Positions 38,638-50,421 of a stretch of 64,000 nucleotides of DNA are shown piece by piece. This stretch comes from Bacillus sp. AFS059628 (lineage in GTDB: Bacteria > Bacillota > Bacilli > Bacillales > Bacillaceae_G). Both the position numbers and the translations under genes were made by a program. Within the stretch, counting starts at the first letter, position 1; every line of letters begins with the position of its first letter. The notes beneath the pieces are model-generated. The model was not told the origin of the DNA. It saw only the letters and a list, made by a program, of their open reading frames with translations, and did no database searches. The stretch spans positions 16,945 through 80,944 of the forward strand of contig NZ_NVEC01000003.1 in the NCBI RefSeq assembly GCF_002571225.1, written 5' to 3'.

Positions 38638-40782
38638 ATGTTAAGATCTCAAGAAATTTCTAAGTGGTTTCGTAATTTACAACATTCGAAAAAACTAAGT
38701 TGGATTTCTTACGTTTTATTAGGAGCAGTGCTGTTTTTTGCACTTTTGAATAATGTGAAACCAGAGCAATTAGATGTTGATATGTATTCTATTGCGAAAA
38801 AAACAATTCACTCTCCTATTAAAATTGAAGATAAGGTTATAACGGACAGAAAAAAACAAGAGGCCGCTCAAAAAGTCGGGGATCAATATACATATAGAAG
38901 TGAATATAAACAAAATAGAGTAGATATTGTAAATGATGTTTTTGCTAAGGTGAATGAAGTAATTCAGGAGATGAAAGCTGCTGGACCTGAAGAGCAAAAA
39001 AAGATGACCGATGCTAATAAATTAGAAAAATTGAAGAAGAAGTTGCCATCTAATTTAACGAAGGAATTATCGGATGAGAATTTATTATACTTTATTAATG
39101 CAGAACCAGATCAATTAGAATTAGCAAAGAATGCGGCTTTAACGTCTGTTAGCGTTATCATGGGTGGAAATATTAAAATGTCCGAAGAAATGGCAGCGAA
39201 AGAGCGATTTGTTAATGAAATGAAAAGCCTGAATGTGAATAGCGGATTGAAAGAAGCTGTGAATGCGCTAGGATCATATGCGATTACAGCAAATTATTTC
39301 TATGATCCGGCTGTAACGAAAGAGAAGAAGAAAGCAGAAGAAGATTTAGTTCCACCTGTTTATATTCTTCAAGGACAAGTTATTGTTAGAGAAGGTGAAA
39401 CAATTTCAAGTGATATGTATAATCAGTTGAAATTAGTCGGTTTATTAGAGAAAGGTAATAGTTTTCAGCCTTATGTTGGATTAGCGGTGCTCATTGGTGT
39501 GTTACTATACTTTATGCATAAACAGTTTGAAGTATTTTTACAGCGGAAAAGAGAGGACAAACCGTACATTTTAGCGTATATTACAATTTTGTCTATCACG
39601 ATTGTATTAATGAAAATTATTAGTTTGTTTCAAAAGCTTGAATATGCAGGAATTGCGTATGTCGTCCCTGTTGCGATGGGAACCATACTTGTAAAACTAA
39701 TGATTGGTGATCGCTTTGTATTTTTAACAAGTATGATTTTTTCTGTGTGCGGAAGTATTATGTTTAATGAAGGAGTAACAAGTACACTGAATTATAGTGT
39801 AGGTATTTATGTGTTATTAAGTTCATTATCAGTGAGTATTTTCTTACGAGAAAAAAATCGCCGTACGATGATTTTGCAAGCTGGTATACTCGTATCTATC
39901 TTAAATGTAGTCGTCTTGGCGGCGTTATTATTATTACGTAATGGGAATTTTTCACCTCTTGAAATTGGTACGCAATTATTAATGGCTTCCCTTTCAGGAA
40001 TTATCTCATCCGTTCTGGCTATGGGAATATTACCATATTTAGAAAGTGGACTTGGAATTGTATCAAGCATGAAACTTATGGAGCTATCAAGTCCGAATCA
40101 TCCACTTTTGCGCAGAATTTTGTTAGAAGCGCCAGGAACATATCATCATAGTGTAATGGTAGCGAATCTCTCTGAGGCGGCTTGTGAAGCTGTTGGAGCA
40201 AATGGTGTATTAGCACGTGTAGGGGCATATTATCATGACGTAGGAAAAACAGTACAACCGCAATTCTTTATTGAAAACCAGATGGGAATTGAAAATCCGC
40301 ATGATAAATTAGATCCTGTGACGAGTAAAGATATTATCATTGCTCATGTAACAGATGGAGTGAAAATGCTCGAAGAATACCATATACCGCAAGAAATTAT
40401 TGATATTGCTGGACAACACCATGGTACAACGCTCCTTAAATATTTTTATTATAAAGCGATTAAAGAAGATAAAGAAAAATATACAGAAGAGATGTTCCGA
40501 TATCCGGGATCAAAAGCAACTTCTAAAGAATCGGCAATCGTTGGTATTGCTGATAGTGTTGAAGCGGCGGTACGTTCTATGAATCACCCAACGCCAGACC
40601 AAATTAATAATTTAGTACAAAGTATTATTAAAGATCGCCTGCAAGATGGGCAATTTAGTGAATGTGATTTGACATTTAAGGAACTACAAATCGTTGGAAA
40701 AACGTTATGTGAAACGTTAAATGGTATTTTCCATTCGCGTATTACATATCCGGAACCACCGGAAGAAAAGGAGAAAGAATGA
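38638..40782 (+). CDS. pgpH: cyclic-di-AMP phosphodiesterase PgpH
   Basis: The 714-residue protein has an N-terminal membrane span, a long extracellular 7TMR-HDED domain (residues about 50-270), seven further spans and a cytoplasmic HD domain with [20 protein letters not shown] and GQHHGT. This is the PgpH/YqfF family that hydrolyses c-di-AMP to pApA. ATG after GGAGAGGAGAAGG. It heads the pgpH-ybeY-dgkA unit. Confidence 0.94.
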   Translation: MLRSQEISKWFRNLQHSKKLSWISYVLLGAVLFFALLNNVKPEQLDVDMYSIAKKTIHSPIKIEDKVITDRKKQEAAQKVGDQYTYRSEYKQNRVDIVNDVFAKVNEVIQEMKAAGPEEQKKMTDANKLEKLKKKLPSNLTKELSDENLLYFINAEPDQLELAKNAALTSVSVIMGGNIKMSEEMAAKERFVNEMKSLNVNSGLKEAVNALGSYAITANYFYDPAVTKEKKKAEEDLVPPVYILQGQVIVREGETISSDMYNQLKLVGLLEKGNSFQPYVGLAVLIGVLLYFMHKQFEVFLQRKREDKPYILAYITILSITIVLMKIISLFQKLEYAGIAYVVPVAMGTILVKLMIGDRFVFLTSMIFSVCGSIMFNEGVTSTLNYSVGIYVLLSSLSVSIFLREKNRRTMILQAGILVSILNVVVLAALLLLRNGNFSPLEIGTQLLMASLSGIISSVLAMGILPYLESGLGIVSSMKLMELSSPNHPLLRRILLEAPGTYHHSVMVANLSEAACEAVGANGVLARVGAYYHDVGKTVQPQFFIENQMGIENPHDKLDPVTSKDIIIAHVTDGVKMLEEYHIPQEIIDIAGQHHGTTLLKYFYYKAIKEDKEKYTEEMFRYPGSKATSKESAIVGIADSVEAAVRSMNHPTPDQINNLVQSIIKDRLQDGQFSECDLTFKELQIVGKTLCETLNGIFHSRITYPEPPEEKEKE

Positions 40783-41249
40783 GTTTATTAATTGATTTCA
40801 TTGATGAAACAGAAGAAGTGAAAGAAGAATATGTGAATTTAATTCGTGAGATATTAGGAAAAGCAGCTCAAATGGAAAAAATAGAGGATGGTGCGGAGGT
40901 ATCAGTGACATTTGTAGATAATGAACGGATTCGCGAGATTAATCGTGATTACCGAGATAAAGATCAGCCTACTGATGTCATTTCCTTTGCTATGGAAGAA
41001 ATGGGAGAAGGGGAAATGGAAATTGTGGGCGCAGAAATGCCGCGTATGTTAGGTGACCTTATTATTTCTATTCCGAGAGCGAAAGAACAAGCTGAAGAGT
41101 ATGGACATTCTTTTGATCGTGAACTTGGCTTTTTAGCGTTACATGGCTTTTTACATTTGCTTGGTTATGACCACATGACAGAAGAGGATGAAAAAGAAAT
41201 GTTTGGAAGACAAAAAGAAATTTTAGAAGCATTTGGATTAGGACGATGA
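40779..41249 (+). CDS. ybeY: endoribonuclease YbeY
   Basis: The 156-residue metalloenzyme has the zinc motif [11 protein letters not shown] and the upstream [11 protein letters not shown] segment. YbeY matures 16S rRNA 3' ends and takes part in ribosome quality control. It overlaps pgpH by 4 bp (ATGA) after AAGGAG. Confidence 0.96.
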   Translation: MSLLIDFIDETEEVKEEYVNLIREILGKAAQMEKIEDGAEVSVTFVDNERIREINRDYRDKDQPTDVISFAMEEMGEGEMEIVGAEMPRMLGDLIISIPRAKEQAEEYGHSFDRELGFLALHGFLHLLGYDHMTEEDEKEMFGRQKEILEAFGLGR

Positions 41250-41599
41250 AAAAAGGAAAACTTATAGATAGTTTTGGATATGCTATAGCAGGTGTATTCT
41301 TTTGTCTTCGTCATGAACGAAATATGAAAATTCATTATGTAGCCGCAGTCATTGTTATATGCTGCGGCTTTTATTTCCATATTACGAAGGTAGAGTGGAT
41401 GGTACTACTTATTGTAATAGGAATTGTAATGAGTTTAGAGATGGTAAATACGGCTGTGGAAAAAACAGTAGATTTAGCGACTACCGATATACATCCGTTT
41501 GCGGAAATTGCAAAGGATGTCGCAGCGGGAGCGGTTTTATTGTTTGCGATAATAGCTGTTATAATTGGTGCTATTATCTTTTTACCGTATGTGGTATAG
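41246..41599 (+). CDS. dgkA: diacylglycerol/undecaprenol kinase
   Basis: The 117-residue membrane protein has three spans and the DgkA signature [13 protein letters not shown] with the catalytic glutamate; [10 protein letters not shown] precedes span 1. Gram-positive members mainly phosphorylate undecaprenol, recycling the cell-wall carrier lipid. It overlaps ybeY by 4 bp (ATGA). Confidence 0.94.
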   Translation: MKKGKLIDSFGYAIAGVFFCLRHERNMKIHYVAAVIVICCGFYFHITKVEWMVLLIVIGIVMSLEMVNTAVEKTVDLATTDIHPFAEIAKDVAAGAVLLFAIIAVIIGAIIFLPYVV

Positions 41600-41604
41600 T
41601 TGCA

Positions 41605-41631
41605 TTCCAAAGCTTTTATTAAGCTTTGGAA
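41605..41631. other. hairpin between dgkA and cdd
   Basis: TTCCAAAGCTT / AAGCTTTGGAA, 11-bp perfect stem with loop TTATT but no T run; possibly a weak terminator or processing site. Confidence 0.45.
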
Positions 41632-41653
41632 GTGCCGTAAAGGCCTTTTATGA

Positions 41654-42995
<1,342 letters not shown>

Positions 42996-43011
42996 AATAG
43001 AGTAAAGCTGT

Positions 43012-43052
43012 AATCAGCGGATGTTTTGTTCATCCGCTGATTATTGGTTTTT
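43012..43052 (-). repeat. diverged bcr1-like hairpin, probable era terminator
   Basis: AATCAGCGGATG / CATCCGCTGATT, a 12-bp stem with loop TTTTGTT, preceded by GTAAAGCTGT, resembles the reversed right half of the repeat. T-rich DNA follows (TATTGGTTTTTATG), so it probably terminates era transcription. Confidence 0.55.
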
Positions 43053-43171
43053 ATGAGTTTTGATAAATTAGGAAAAATTTTTCTCACATGAAAATGGACA
43101 AAATGGGTCAATTTAATAACAACAAAGGAAATTGGTTTATAGGCTACGCTTATTGAGAAAGGTGGATTCTT

Positions 43172-43315
43172 ATGCTAGATTTTACCTGGAAGTTTTTCTC
43201 CAAAACAGGAAGCATTGAGACGTACTTGCTTTTAAAAGAAATGGAAAAAGACGTAAACGATGAGATGGATCAACATGACGAGGAGCTAGCGCATCTAGAC
43301 TCTCCAATTTCTTGA
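43172..43315 (+). CDS. yqzL: YqzL family small protein
   Basis: The 47-residue frame MLDFTWKFFSKTGSIETYLL ... DEELAHLDSPIS matches the YqzL family found between era and recO in Bacillus. ATG after AGAAAGGTGG. Function unknown; it may be co-transcribed with recO, which starts 34 bp later. Confidence 0.85.
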   Translation: MLDFTWKFFSKTGSIETYLLLKEMEKDVNDEMDQHDEELAHLDSPIS

Positions 43316-43348
43316 CCCGTTTTGTTCAAACCTTGGATGGTGACGAAC

Positions 43349-44095
43349 ATGTTTCAAAAAGTTGAGGGCATCGTTATCCGTACGACAGATTACGGAGAAA
43401 CGAACAAGATTGTTACAATATTCTCAAGAGAATTGGGTAAGGTAAGTGCGATGGCAAGAGGGGCGAAAAAACCGAAAAGCCGGTTAGCATCTGTTTCGCA
43501 ACTTATGACACATGGGCATTTTCTTATTCAAATGGGATCTGGACTTGGAACTTTGCAACAAGGCGAGATTATTTCAACTATGAAAGAAATTCGCGAGGAT
43601 ATATTTTTAACTGCTTATGCATCATTTATTGTTGAGTTAACTGATAAAGCAACAGAAGATAAAAAACATAATCCATATTTATTTGAAATGTTATATCAAA
43701 CGTTGCATTATATGTGTGAGGGTGTTGATCCAGAAGTATTATCATTAATTTATCAAACGAAAATGCTTCCAGTATTAGGGATGCGCCCGTACTTTGATAC
43801 ATGTGCGATTTGTCATCAAGAAACAGATTTTGTCGCCTTCTCTGTCAGAGAAGGCGGTTTTCTGTGCTCGCGTCATGCTGAGCAAGACCAGTATCGTATA
43901 CCAGTGGGGGAAGCCGTTCATAAATTATTACGTCTTTTCTACCACTTCGATTTACATAGACTTGGCAATGTATCAGTGAAGGATAGTACAAAAAAACAAA
44001 TGCGTTTAGTATTGAATACATATTATGATGAATATTGCGGAATTTATTTGAAATCAAGACGTTTCTTAGAACAACTTGATAAGTTTCAAATATAA
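43349..44095 (+). CDS. recO: DNA repair protein RecO
   Basis: The 248-residue recombination mediator loads RecA on SSB-coated DNA. It has an N-terminal OB fold ([19 protein letters not shown]) and a zinc site (CAICHQ ... CSRH). ATG at 43349 after GGATGGTGA; nine extra codons upstream are possible but unsupported. In B. subtilis glyQ-glyS follow; they are absent here. Confidence 0.94.
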
Positions 44096-44099
44096 TTTG

Positions 44100-44120
44100 G
44101 GACCGTATACGGTCCTTTTT
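44100..44120 (+). terminator. terminator of recO
   Basis: GGACCG / CGGTCC with loop TATA (a 16-bp palindrome), then TTTTT. Confidence 0.8.
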
Positions 44121-44199
44121 ACATCCTTTCTTTTTCGAATAGCATATTTAGTATATAATATTTAAGAGATAGTATAACTTTTTTCGTTGTGCATTAAAG

Positions 44200-44835
44200 G
44201 TGGTGATTATCATAGAGCTGAATAAACGACAAGAACATATCATTCAGATTGTAAAAGATCACGGTCCTATTACAGGGGAGTCAATTGCTGCGCAATTGGG
44301 ATTAACACGTGCCACGCTAAGACCGGACTTAGCAATTTTAACGATGGCTGGTTATTTAGAAGCACGTCCACGCGTAGGTTATTTTTATACGGGTAAAACT
44401 GGGGGACAGCTATTATCTGAAGCTGTTAAGAAAATTAAAGTACAAGATTATCAATCTAGACCAGTTGTAATTGATAAAAATGTATCAGTATACGATGCGA
44501 TTTGTACTATGTTTTTAGAGGATGTAGGTACATTATTCGTTGTAGATCAATCGACTCTATTAGTTGGCGTTGTATCTCGTAAAGATTTATTACGAGCTAG
44601 CTTAGGAAAGCAGGATTTAACCTCTCTTCCGGTTAATATTATCATGACAAGGATGCCAAACATTGCAATGTGTCGTAGAGAAGATTCTTTATATGATATT
44701 GCGATGGAATTAATAGAAAGACAGATTGATGCGATGCCAGTTGTAAAAGATACGAAACAAGGTTTAGAAGTGGTTGGACGAATTACAAAAACAAATATTA
44801 CACGTGCGTTTGTAAACTTAGTAAATAACGAATAA
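44200..44835 (+). CDS. ccpN: transcriptional repressor CcpN
   Basis: The protein of about 207-211 residues has an N-terminal helix-turn-helix (ELNKRQEHIIQIVKDHGPI ... LGLTRATLRPDLAIL) and two CBS domains that sense nucleotides. In B. subtilis CcpN represses gapB and pckA when glucose is present. The start is unclear: GTG codons at 44200 and 44203 lie inside the only ribosome binding site (AAAGGTGGTGAT, 44196-44207), which would instead place initiation at ATC 44209 or ATA 44212, directly before ELNKRQ. The coordinate given uses the first GTG. Confidence 0.88.
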   Translation: MVIIIELNKRQEHIIQIVKDHGPITGESIAAQLGLTRATLRPDLAILTMAGYLEARPRVGYFYTGKTGGQLLSEAVKKIKVQDYQSRPVVIDKNVSVYDAICTMFLEDVGTLFVVDQSTLLVGVVSRKDLLRASLGKQDLTSLPVNIIMTRMPNIAMCRREDSLYDIAMELIERQIDAMPVVKDTKQGLEVVGRITKTNITRAFVNLVNNE

Positions 44836-44855
44836 GTGTAATTTGTTTAAAGTGA

Positions 44856-45675
<820 letters not shown>

Positions 45676-45677
<2 letters not shown>

Positions 45678-45708
45678 CACATTTACCAAAGGTGAATGTG
45701 CTTTTTTC
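45676..45708 (+). terminator. terminator of ccpN-yqfL
   Basis: AGCACATTTACC / GGTGAATGTGCT (12 bp, one wobble, loop AAA) then TTTTT; it includes the last bases of the yqfL stop. Confidence 0.85.
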
Positions 45709-46059
45709 GCTCGTGAGAAAAGCGGTGCCTGCTGATTTCGTAATAGATGATAGCGGAGTGGTTATACTTATATTCTTCCCTCTTTTTATTATGTTACAGG
45801 CAGGGTTTCATTATCCTAAAATAGAAGATGAAAAAATAAAGGGATATGTAGCGTAGTTGAAGAAAATATATTATAATAAAAAATTGTGATAAAAACCTAT
45901 ATTTTACGTTTAGACTTTAATTTTTCAGAATAAACTAGGGATAGGATTTACGAAAAGACATGTAATTACGTTAAATCGACAAAATCTATACAAGAAAACG
46001 CACATTATGGAAGGATTCGCAGAAGGGATGTAGAATACAGAAATATGCAAAACATCAAT
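45709..46059. other. gap with gene-remnant character
   Basis: No intact gene is supported. A 47-codon frame at 45713-45856 (GTG start, no ribosome binding site) encodes one hydrophobic stretch (VVILIFFPLFIMLQAGF) and could be a remnant of a membrane protein. The rest is AT-rich with stops in all frames. Confidence 0.3.
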
Positions 46060-46422
46060 ATGGTATTAGTTGATGCAAATGCACATACTGTGAATGCTGA
46101 AAATTGTGCAAGTTGGGACGAAATTTCATGTCGAAATTTTGTTTGTCACATCGTATGCTCATCGTTTAAGGAAGCGGCAAGGGAATTTGGATCTATGTAG
46201 ATGCTGAAAAAGTGCAAGATGACATTTATAAATGTATCAACTTGTAAAAGGAACAGATCTCGTGATCACATAGGATAAGGCGCTTGCTAGTCTTCTTGTG
46301 AAAAAGTGCATATGTATTGTCTCAAAGAAGATGCATTTGTAACAGATGAGTAAATGGATACAATTTTATATAGTAGGTACGTATCTGCGAAGTTACGCAG
46401 AAAAGGTCTGCAAAATCGCTTG
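46060..46422 (+). pseudogene. yqxD: decayed yqxD (YaiI/YqxD, DUF188) gene
   Basis: Pieces of a YqxD-like protein are readable in shifting frames: MVLVDANAHTVNAEN (family start: YVDADACPVK), then WIYVDAEKVQDDIYKCINLV, LVKGTDLVIT-stop-DKALASLLVKK (family: DLIVTQDYGLASLALAKG, so CAG became TAG), and MDTILYSRYVSAKLRRKG. At least two frameshifts and two nonsense codons are present. The place is right, since yqxD lies between yqfL and dnaG in B. subtilis. An intact copy may exist elsewhere in the genome. Confidence 0.75.
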
Positions 46423-46431
46423 ATAACGTGA

Positions 46432-46472
46432 TCGACAATACTTTCTAATAAGTTTAGAAAAAATATTGTCGA
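46432..46472 (+). other. hairpin upstream of dnaG
   Basis: TCGACAATA pairs with TATTGTCGA, and inside it TTTCTAA with TTAGAAA: a 41-nt two-step stem-loop 58 bp before dnaG. No T run follows directly. It may be a remnant terminator of yqxD or a leader element. Confidence 0.5.
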
Positions 46473-46530
46473 ATTATAAAGGAATTTTTTAATTTATATC
46501 GAATACAAAATACGACACGGAGATGGAGTT

Positions 46531-48327
46531 ATGGGGAACAGAATTCCCGAAGAAGTTGTTGAACAGATTCGGACGTCATCCGATATTGTCGAAGTGATTG
46601 GTGAATACGTTCAACTTAGAAAACAGGGGCGTAACTATTTCGGCCTTTGTCCGTTTCATGGTGAGAATTCTCCTTCATTTTCTGTTTCATCTGATAAGCA
46701 AATTTTTCATTGCTTTGGATGTGGAGAAGGTGGAAATATATTTTCCTTTCTAATGAAAATGGAAGGACTGGCTTTTACCGAGGCTGTTCAAAAGCTAGGT
46801 GAAAGAAATGGAATTGCGGTTGCAGAGTATACATCAGGGCAAGGACAACAAGAAGACATATCTGATGACACTGTCATCATGCAACAGGCTCATGAACTTT
46901 TGAAAAAGTATTATCACCATTTATTAGTAAATACAGAAGAAGGAAATGAAGCACTTTCGTATTTGTTAAAACGTGGTATTACAAAAGAGATGATTGAGAA
47001 GTTTGAAATTGGTTATGCATCACCTGCTTGGGATGCAGCGACGAAAATTTTACAAAAAAGAGGTTTATCGCTGTCTAGTATGGAACAAGCTGGTCTTCTC
47101 ATAAGAAGCGAGAAAGATGGTAGTCATTATGATCGCTTCCGTGGAAGAGTTATGTTTCCAATCTATACGTTACAAGGTAAAGTGATAGCGTTTAGTGGAA
47201 GGGCATTAGGAGACGATACTCCGAAATATTTAAATAGCCCAGAAACACCAATTTTTCACAAAAGTAAATTGTTGTATAACTTCCACCAAGCAAGGCCGTT
47301 TATTAGAAAACGTGGACAAGTGGTTCTTTTTGAAGGATATGCTGACGTACTAGCTGCGGTGAAAAGTGGTGTGGAAGAAGCTGTTGCGACAATGGGGACA
47401 GCTTTAACTGAAGAACAAGCAAAACTTCTGCGACGTAACGTTGAAACTGTTGTTCTTTGCTATGATGGTGATAAAGCAGGGCGAGAAGCAACGATGAAAG
47501 CCGGGCAATTATTGTTGCAAGTTGGTTGCCAAGTGAAAGTTACATCCTTGCCAGATAAGCTTGATCCTGATGAATATGTGCAACAATATGGGACAACTGC
47601 TTTTGAAAATCTTGTGAAATCAAGTATAAGTTTTGTTGGTTTTAAAATAAATTATTTGCGTTTAGGGAAAAATTTGCAAGATGAGTCTGGCAAAGAAGAG
47701 TATGTGAAAAGTGTTTTAAAAGAGTTATCGTTGTTACAAGATGCGATGCAGGCAGAATCATATTTGAAGTCATTATCGCAAGAATTTTCGTATTCAATGG
47801 AAACACTTTTGAATCAATTGCACCAATATCGCAAAGAACAAAAGGTACAGCAAAAACAAGTAAAGCAGGTTTCTAAGCCGTCTCAAATTGTTCAAACAAA
47901 ACCGAAGTTAACAGGTTTTGAAAGGGCAGAAAGAGAAATTATTTACCATATGTTGCAAAGTCCAGAAGTGGCCGTTCGTATGGAATCACACATAGAAGAT
48001 TTTCATACAGAAGAACATAAAGGGATTTTATATGAACTATACGCATATTATGAAAAGGGAAATGAACCTTCAGTCGGAACATTTTTAAGTTGGCTCTCTG
48101 ATGAAAAGTTGAAAAATATTATTACTGATATTTCGACGGATGAATTTATTAATCCAGAATACACAGAAGAAGTGTTACAAGGCCATTTGGAGACGCTTAG
48201 ACGTCATCAAGAAAAACTTGAAAAGATGGAAATCATCTTCAAGATAAAACAAATGGAAAAAACAGATCCTGTAGAGGCTGCTAAATATTATGTAGCATAT
48301 TTACAAAATCAAAAAGCGAGAAAATAG
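46531..48327 (+). CDS. dnaG: DNA primase
   Basis: The 598-residue primase has an N-terminal zinc ribbon (CPFHGENSPSF ... HCFGCGEGG), the catalytic TOPRIM core (LFEGYADVLA, CYDGDKAGREA) and a C-terminal helicase-binding domain. It makes RNA primers for replication. ATG after GGAGATGGAG. sigA follows 59 bp later as in the classical macromolecular synthesis operon, although rpsU is located elsewhere. Confidence 0.96.
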   Translation: MGNRIPEEVVEQIRTSSDIVEVIGEYVQLRKQGRNYFGLCPFHGENSPSFSVSSDKQIFHCFGCGEGGNIFSFLMKMEGLAFTEAVQKLGERNGIAVAEYTSGQGQQEDISDDTVIMQQAHELLKKYYHHLLVNTEEGNEALSYLLKRGITKEMIEKFEIGYASPAWDAATKILQKRGLSLSSMEQAGLLIRSEKDGSHYDRFRGRVMFPIYTLQGKVIAFSGRALGDDTPKYLNSPETPIFHKSKLLYNFHQARPFIRKRGQVVLFEGYADVLAAVKSGVEEAVATMGTALTEEQAKLLRRNVETVVLCYDGDKAGREATMKAGQLLLQVGCQVKVTSLPDKLDPDEYVQQYGTTAFENLVKSSISFVGFKINYLRLGKNLQDESGKEEYVKSVLKELSLLQDAMQAESYLKSLSQEFSYSMETLLNQLHQYRKEQKVQQKQVKQVSKPSQIVQTKPKLTGFERAEREIIYHMLQSPEVAVRMESHIEDFHTEEHKGILYELYAYYEKGNEPSVGTFLSWLSDEKLKNIITDISTDEFINPEYTEEVLQGHLETLRRHQEKLEKMEIIFKIKQMEKTDPVEAAKYYVAYLQNQKARK

Positions 48328-48386
48328 CTTTTTTGATAAATTTTTAGTATAATGAATGTTTGTATCTCGCGTAAGGAGGGGAACAG

Positions 48387-49514
48387 ATGGCTGACAAACC
48401 AGCTCGTTCTAAACAAATTGAAACTGAAATGACCCTTGAGCAAGTGAAAGAACAACTCACTGAGCTCGGAAAAAAACGTGGCGTTCTTACATATGAAGAG
48501 ATTGCAGAACGCATGAATGGATTTGAAATTGAATCCGATCAAATGGATGAATACTATGAATATTTAGGTGAACAAGGGATTGACTTAGTTGGCGACAATG
48601 ACAACGACGAAGGCCCTAATAATCGCCAAATAGCAAAATCGGAAGAAGAATTCGACCTCAATGATTTAAGTGTACCACCAGGGGTTAAAATCAACGATCC
48701 TGTTCGTATGTATTTAAAAGAAATTGGTCGTGTAGATTTACTATCTGCAGAAGAAGAAATTCGACTTGCAACGCGTATTGAAGAAGGCGATGAAGAAGCG
48801 AAACGTCGTCTTGCAGAAGCAAACTTACGTCTTGTAGTAAGTATTGCAAAGCGCTACGTGGGCCGTGGTATGCTTTTCTTAGACTTAATTCAAGAAGGGA
48901 ATATGGGTCTAATTAAAGCGGTTGAAAAGTTCGACTATCGTAAAGGTTTCAAATTTAGTACGTATGCAACTTGGTGGATTCGCCAAGCAATTACACGTGC
49001 GATTGCAGACCAAGCAAGAACAATTCGTATCCCAGTTCATATGGTTGAAACGATTAATAAGTTAATTCGTGTACAACGTCAATTATTACAAGATTTAGGA
49101 CGCGAACCATCTCCTGAAGAGATTGGTGAAGAAATGGATCTTGCTCCAGAAAAAGTACGCGAAATCTTAAAAATTGCACAGGAGCCAGTTTCTCTTGAAA
49201 CACCAATTGGTGAAGAAGATGACTCCCATTTAGGTGATTTCATTGAAGACCAAGAAGCAACATCGCCTGCGGACCATGCAGCGTATGAATTGCTAAAAGA
49301 ACAGTTAGAAGATGTGTTAGATACACTAACAGATCGTGAAGAAAATGTTCTACGTCTTCGTTTTGGTTTAGATGATGGACGAACTCGTACGCTTGAAGAA
49401 GTTGGGAAAGTATTCGGCGTAACGAGAGAACGTATCCGTCAAATTGAAGCAAAAGCACTTCGTAAATTAAGACATCCAAGCCGTAGTAAGCGTCTTAAGG
49501 ATTTCTTAGAATAG
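48387..49514 (+). CDS. sigA: primary sigma factor sigma-A
   Basis: The 375-residue factor has regions 1.2 to 4.2 intact: [16 protein letters not shown] (1.2), [18 protein letters not shown] (2.2-2.3), [18 protein letters not shown] (2.4) and [20 protein letters not shown] (4.2). It directs housekeeping transcription. ATG after AAGGAGGGG; a TATAAT at 48348-48353 may belong to its own promoter. Confidence 0.97.
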   Translation: MADKPARSKQIETEMTLEQVKEQLTELGKKRGVLTYEEIAERMNGFEIESDQMDEYYEYLGEQGIDLVGDNDNDEGPNNRQIAKSEEEFDLNDLSVPPGVKINDPVRMYLKEIGRVDLLSAEEEIRLATRIEEGDEEAKRRLAEANLRLVVSIAKRYVGRGMLFLDLIQEGNMGLIKAVEKFDYRKGFKFSTYATWWIRQAITRAIADQARTIRIPVHMVETINKLIRVQRQLLQDLGREPSPEEIGEEMDLAPEKVREILKIAQEPVSLETPIGEEDDSHLGDFIEDQEATSPADHAAYELLKEQLEDVLDTLTDREENVLRLRFGLDDGRTRTLEEVGKVFGVTRERIRQIEAKALRKLRHPSRSKRLKDFLE

Positions 49515-49523
49515 GCTACCTTT

Positions 49524-49557
49524 AAGTTTACTTCACCTTTGTGAAGTAAACTTTTTT
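49524..49557 (+). terminator. terminator of dnaG-sigA
   Basis: AAGTTTACTTCAC / GTGAAGTAAACTT, 13-bp perfect stem with loop CTTT, then TTTT. Confidence 0.87.
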
Positions 49558-49899
49558 ATTTTGTTAATTTTTATTAAACTTTAGCTGTCGGCAACGATTA
49601 CAATTTCTTGTAATTTATTTTACAGAATTGTCTTTTGATTTGCAAATGCTCATTTTTCGATTTTTCGATTAATTTTGTTTATTCTATACAAAAATATATG
49701 TAGAAAAGTGAAAAATATGATGAGAAACGTTAATAATTATCGAAATAATAAGCGATATGACAATAAAAAACAATAAACTGAATTTATGGAATATTTTTAA
49801 CGATTAGTAGTTTACTCTTTTCTGATAGAGCGTTTTCAAGTACAATGGAAATAACTGAATCATCTAACTATTTAGGGGTATAGAGGGGGGAGAAGAGAT
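49558..49899. other. AT-rich gap between sigA and cccA
   Basis: No gene is supported. Visible are a dyad ATTACAA-TTTC-TTGTAAT (49607-49624), a T-rich stretch with TTTTTCGA repeats near 49653-49670, and a -10-like TACAAT at 49841-49846 that could serve cccA. A 19-codon frame starting near 49720 has no good ribosome binding site. Confidence 0.4.
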
Positions 49900-50256
49900 A
49901 TGAAACGTAATCCGCTGATTCCGTTCGCTCTTATTGCAGCATTAGGTATTATCGTTATGTTTGTATTTTCATTTCAGGGGCTAAATAAATCTAAAGAGTT
50001 AGCTGATGCAAAAAATGGCGGGAAGCCAGCACAAACAGCATCCAAGCCAGAGGATATTGTGAAGCAAAGCTGTACGAGCTGCCACGGTGATCAATTACAA
50101 GGGGCAGTAGGACCTAATTTGCAAAAAATTGGTGGGAAACTTTCAAAAGATGAAATTAAAGAAATTCTTTCGAAAGGTAAAGGCAATATGCCTGCCAACA
50201 TTGTTCCAGCTGATCAAGCTGCTAAAGTAGCTGATTGGTTATCGAAGAAAAAATAA
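49900..50256 (+). CDS. cccA: membrane-anchored cytochrome c-550
   Basis: The 118-residue protein has an N-terminal membrane anchor ([18 protein letters not shown]), a linker, and a class I cytochrome c domain with haem site CTSCHG and Met ligand in GNMPANIV. It carries electrons to terminal oxidases on the outer membrane face. ATG after GGGGGGAG. Monocistronic. Confidence 0.95.
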   Translation: MKRNPLIPFALIAALGIIVMFVFSFQGLNKSKELADAKNGGKPAQTASKPEDIVKQSCTSCHGDQLQGAVGPNLQKIGGKLSKDEIKEILSKGKGNMPANIVPADQAAKVADWLSKKK

Positions 50257-50267
50257 AGTTCCGTATG

Positions 50268-50302
50268 ACAAGCCTTTTGCTTAAGCAAAAGGCTTGTTTT
50301 TC
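50268..50302 (+). terminator. terminator of cccA
   Basis: ACAAGCCTTTTGC / GCAAAAGGCTTGT, 13-bp perfect stem, loop TTAA, then TTTTTCT. Confidence 0.87.
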
Positions 50303-50421
50303 TATATTTTCTAAAATACGATAAATGATAGAGAAGTGAATTGTTGTTATGGGCTTGCAACAACTACTATAAATTCATTATCATGGAGACAGACTGACAA
50401 GAGAAGGAGTAATGGAAATAC

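Noticed and set aside
44100-44200. T-box or riboswitch upstream of ccpN
   Set aside because: The gap is too short, and the only structure is the recO terminator.
49720-49780. Short frame MMRNVNNYRNNK... upstream of cccA
   Set aside because: Weak ribosome binding site, very AT-rich and low-complexity; not supported without conservation data.
50340-50400. Inverted repeat TTGTTG / CAACAA before trmK
   Set aside because: Six-base arms with an 11-base spacer in AT-rich DNA; no more than expected by chance.
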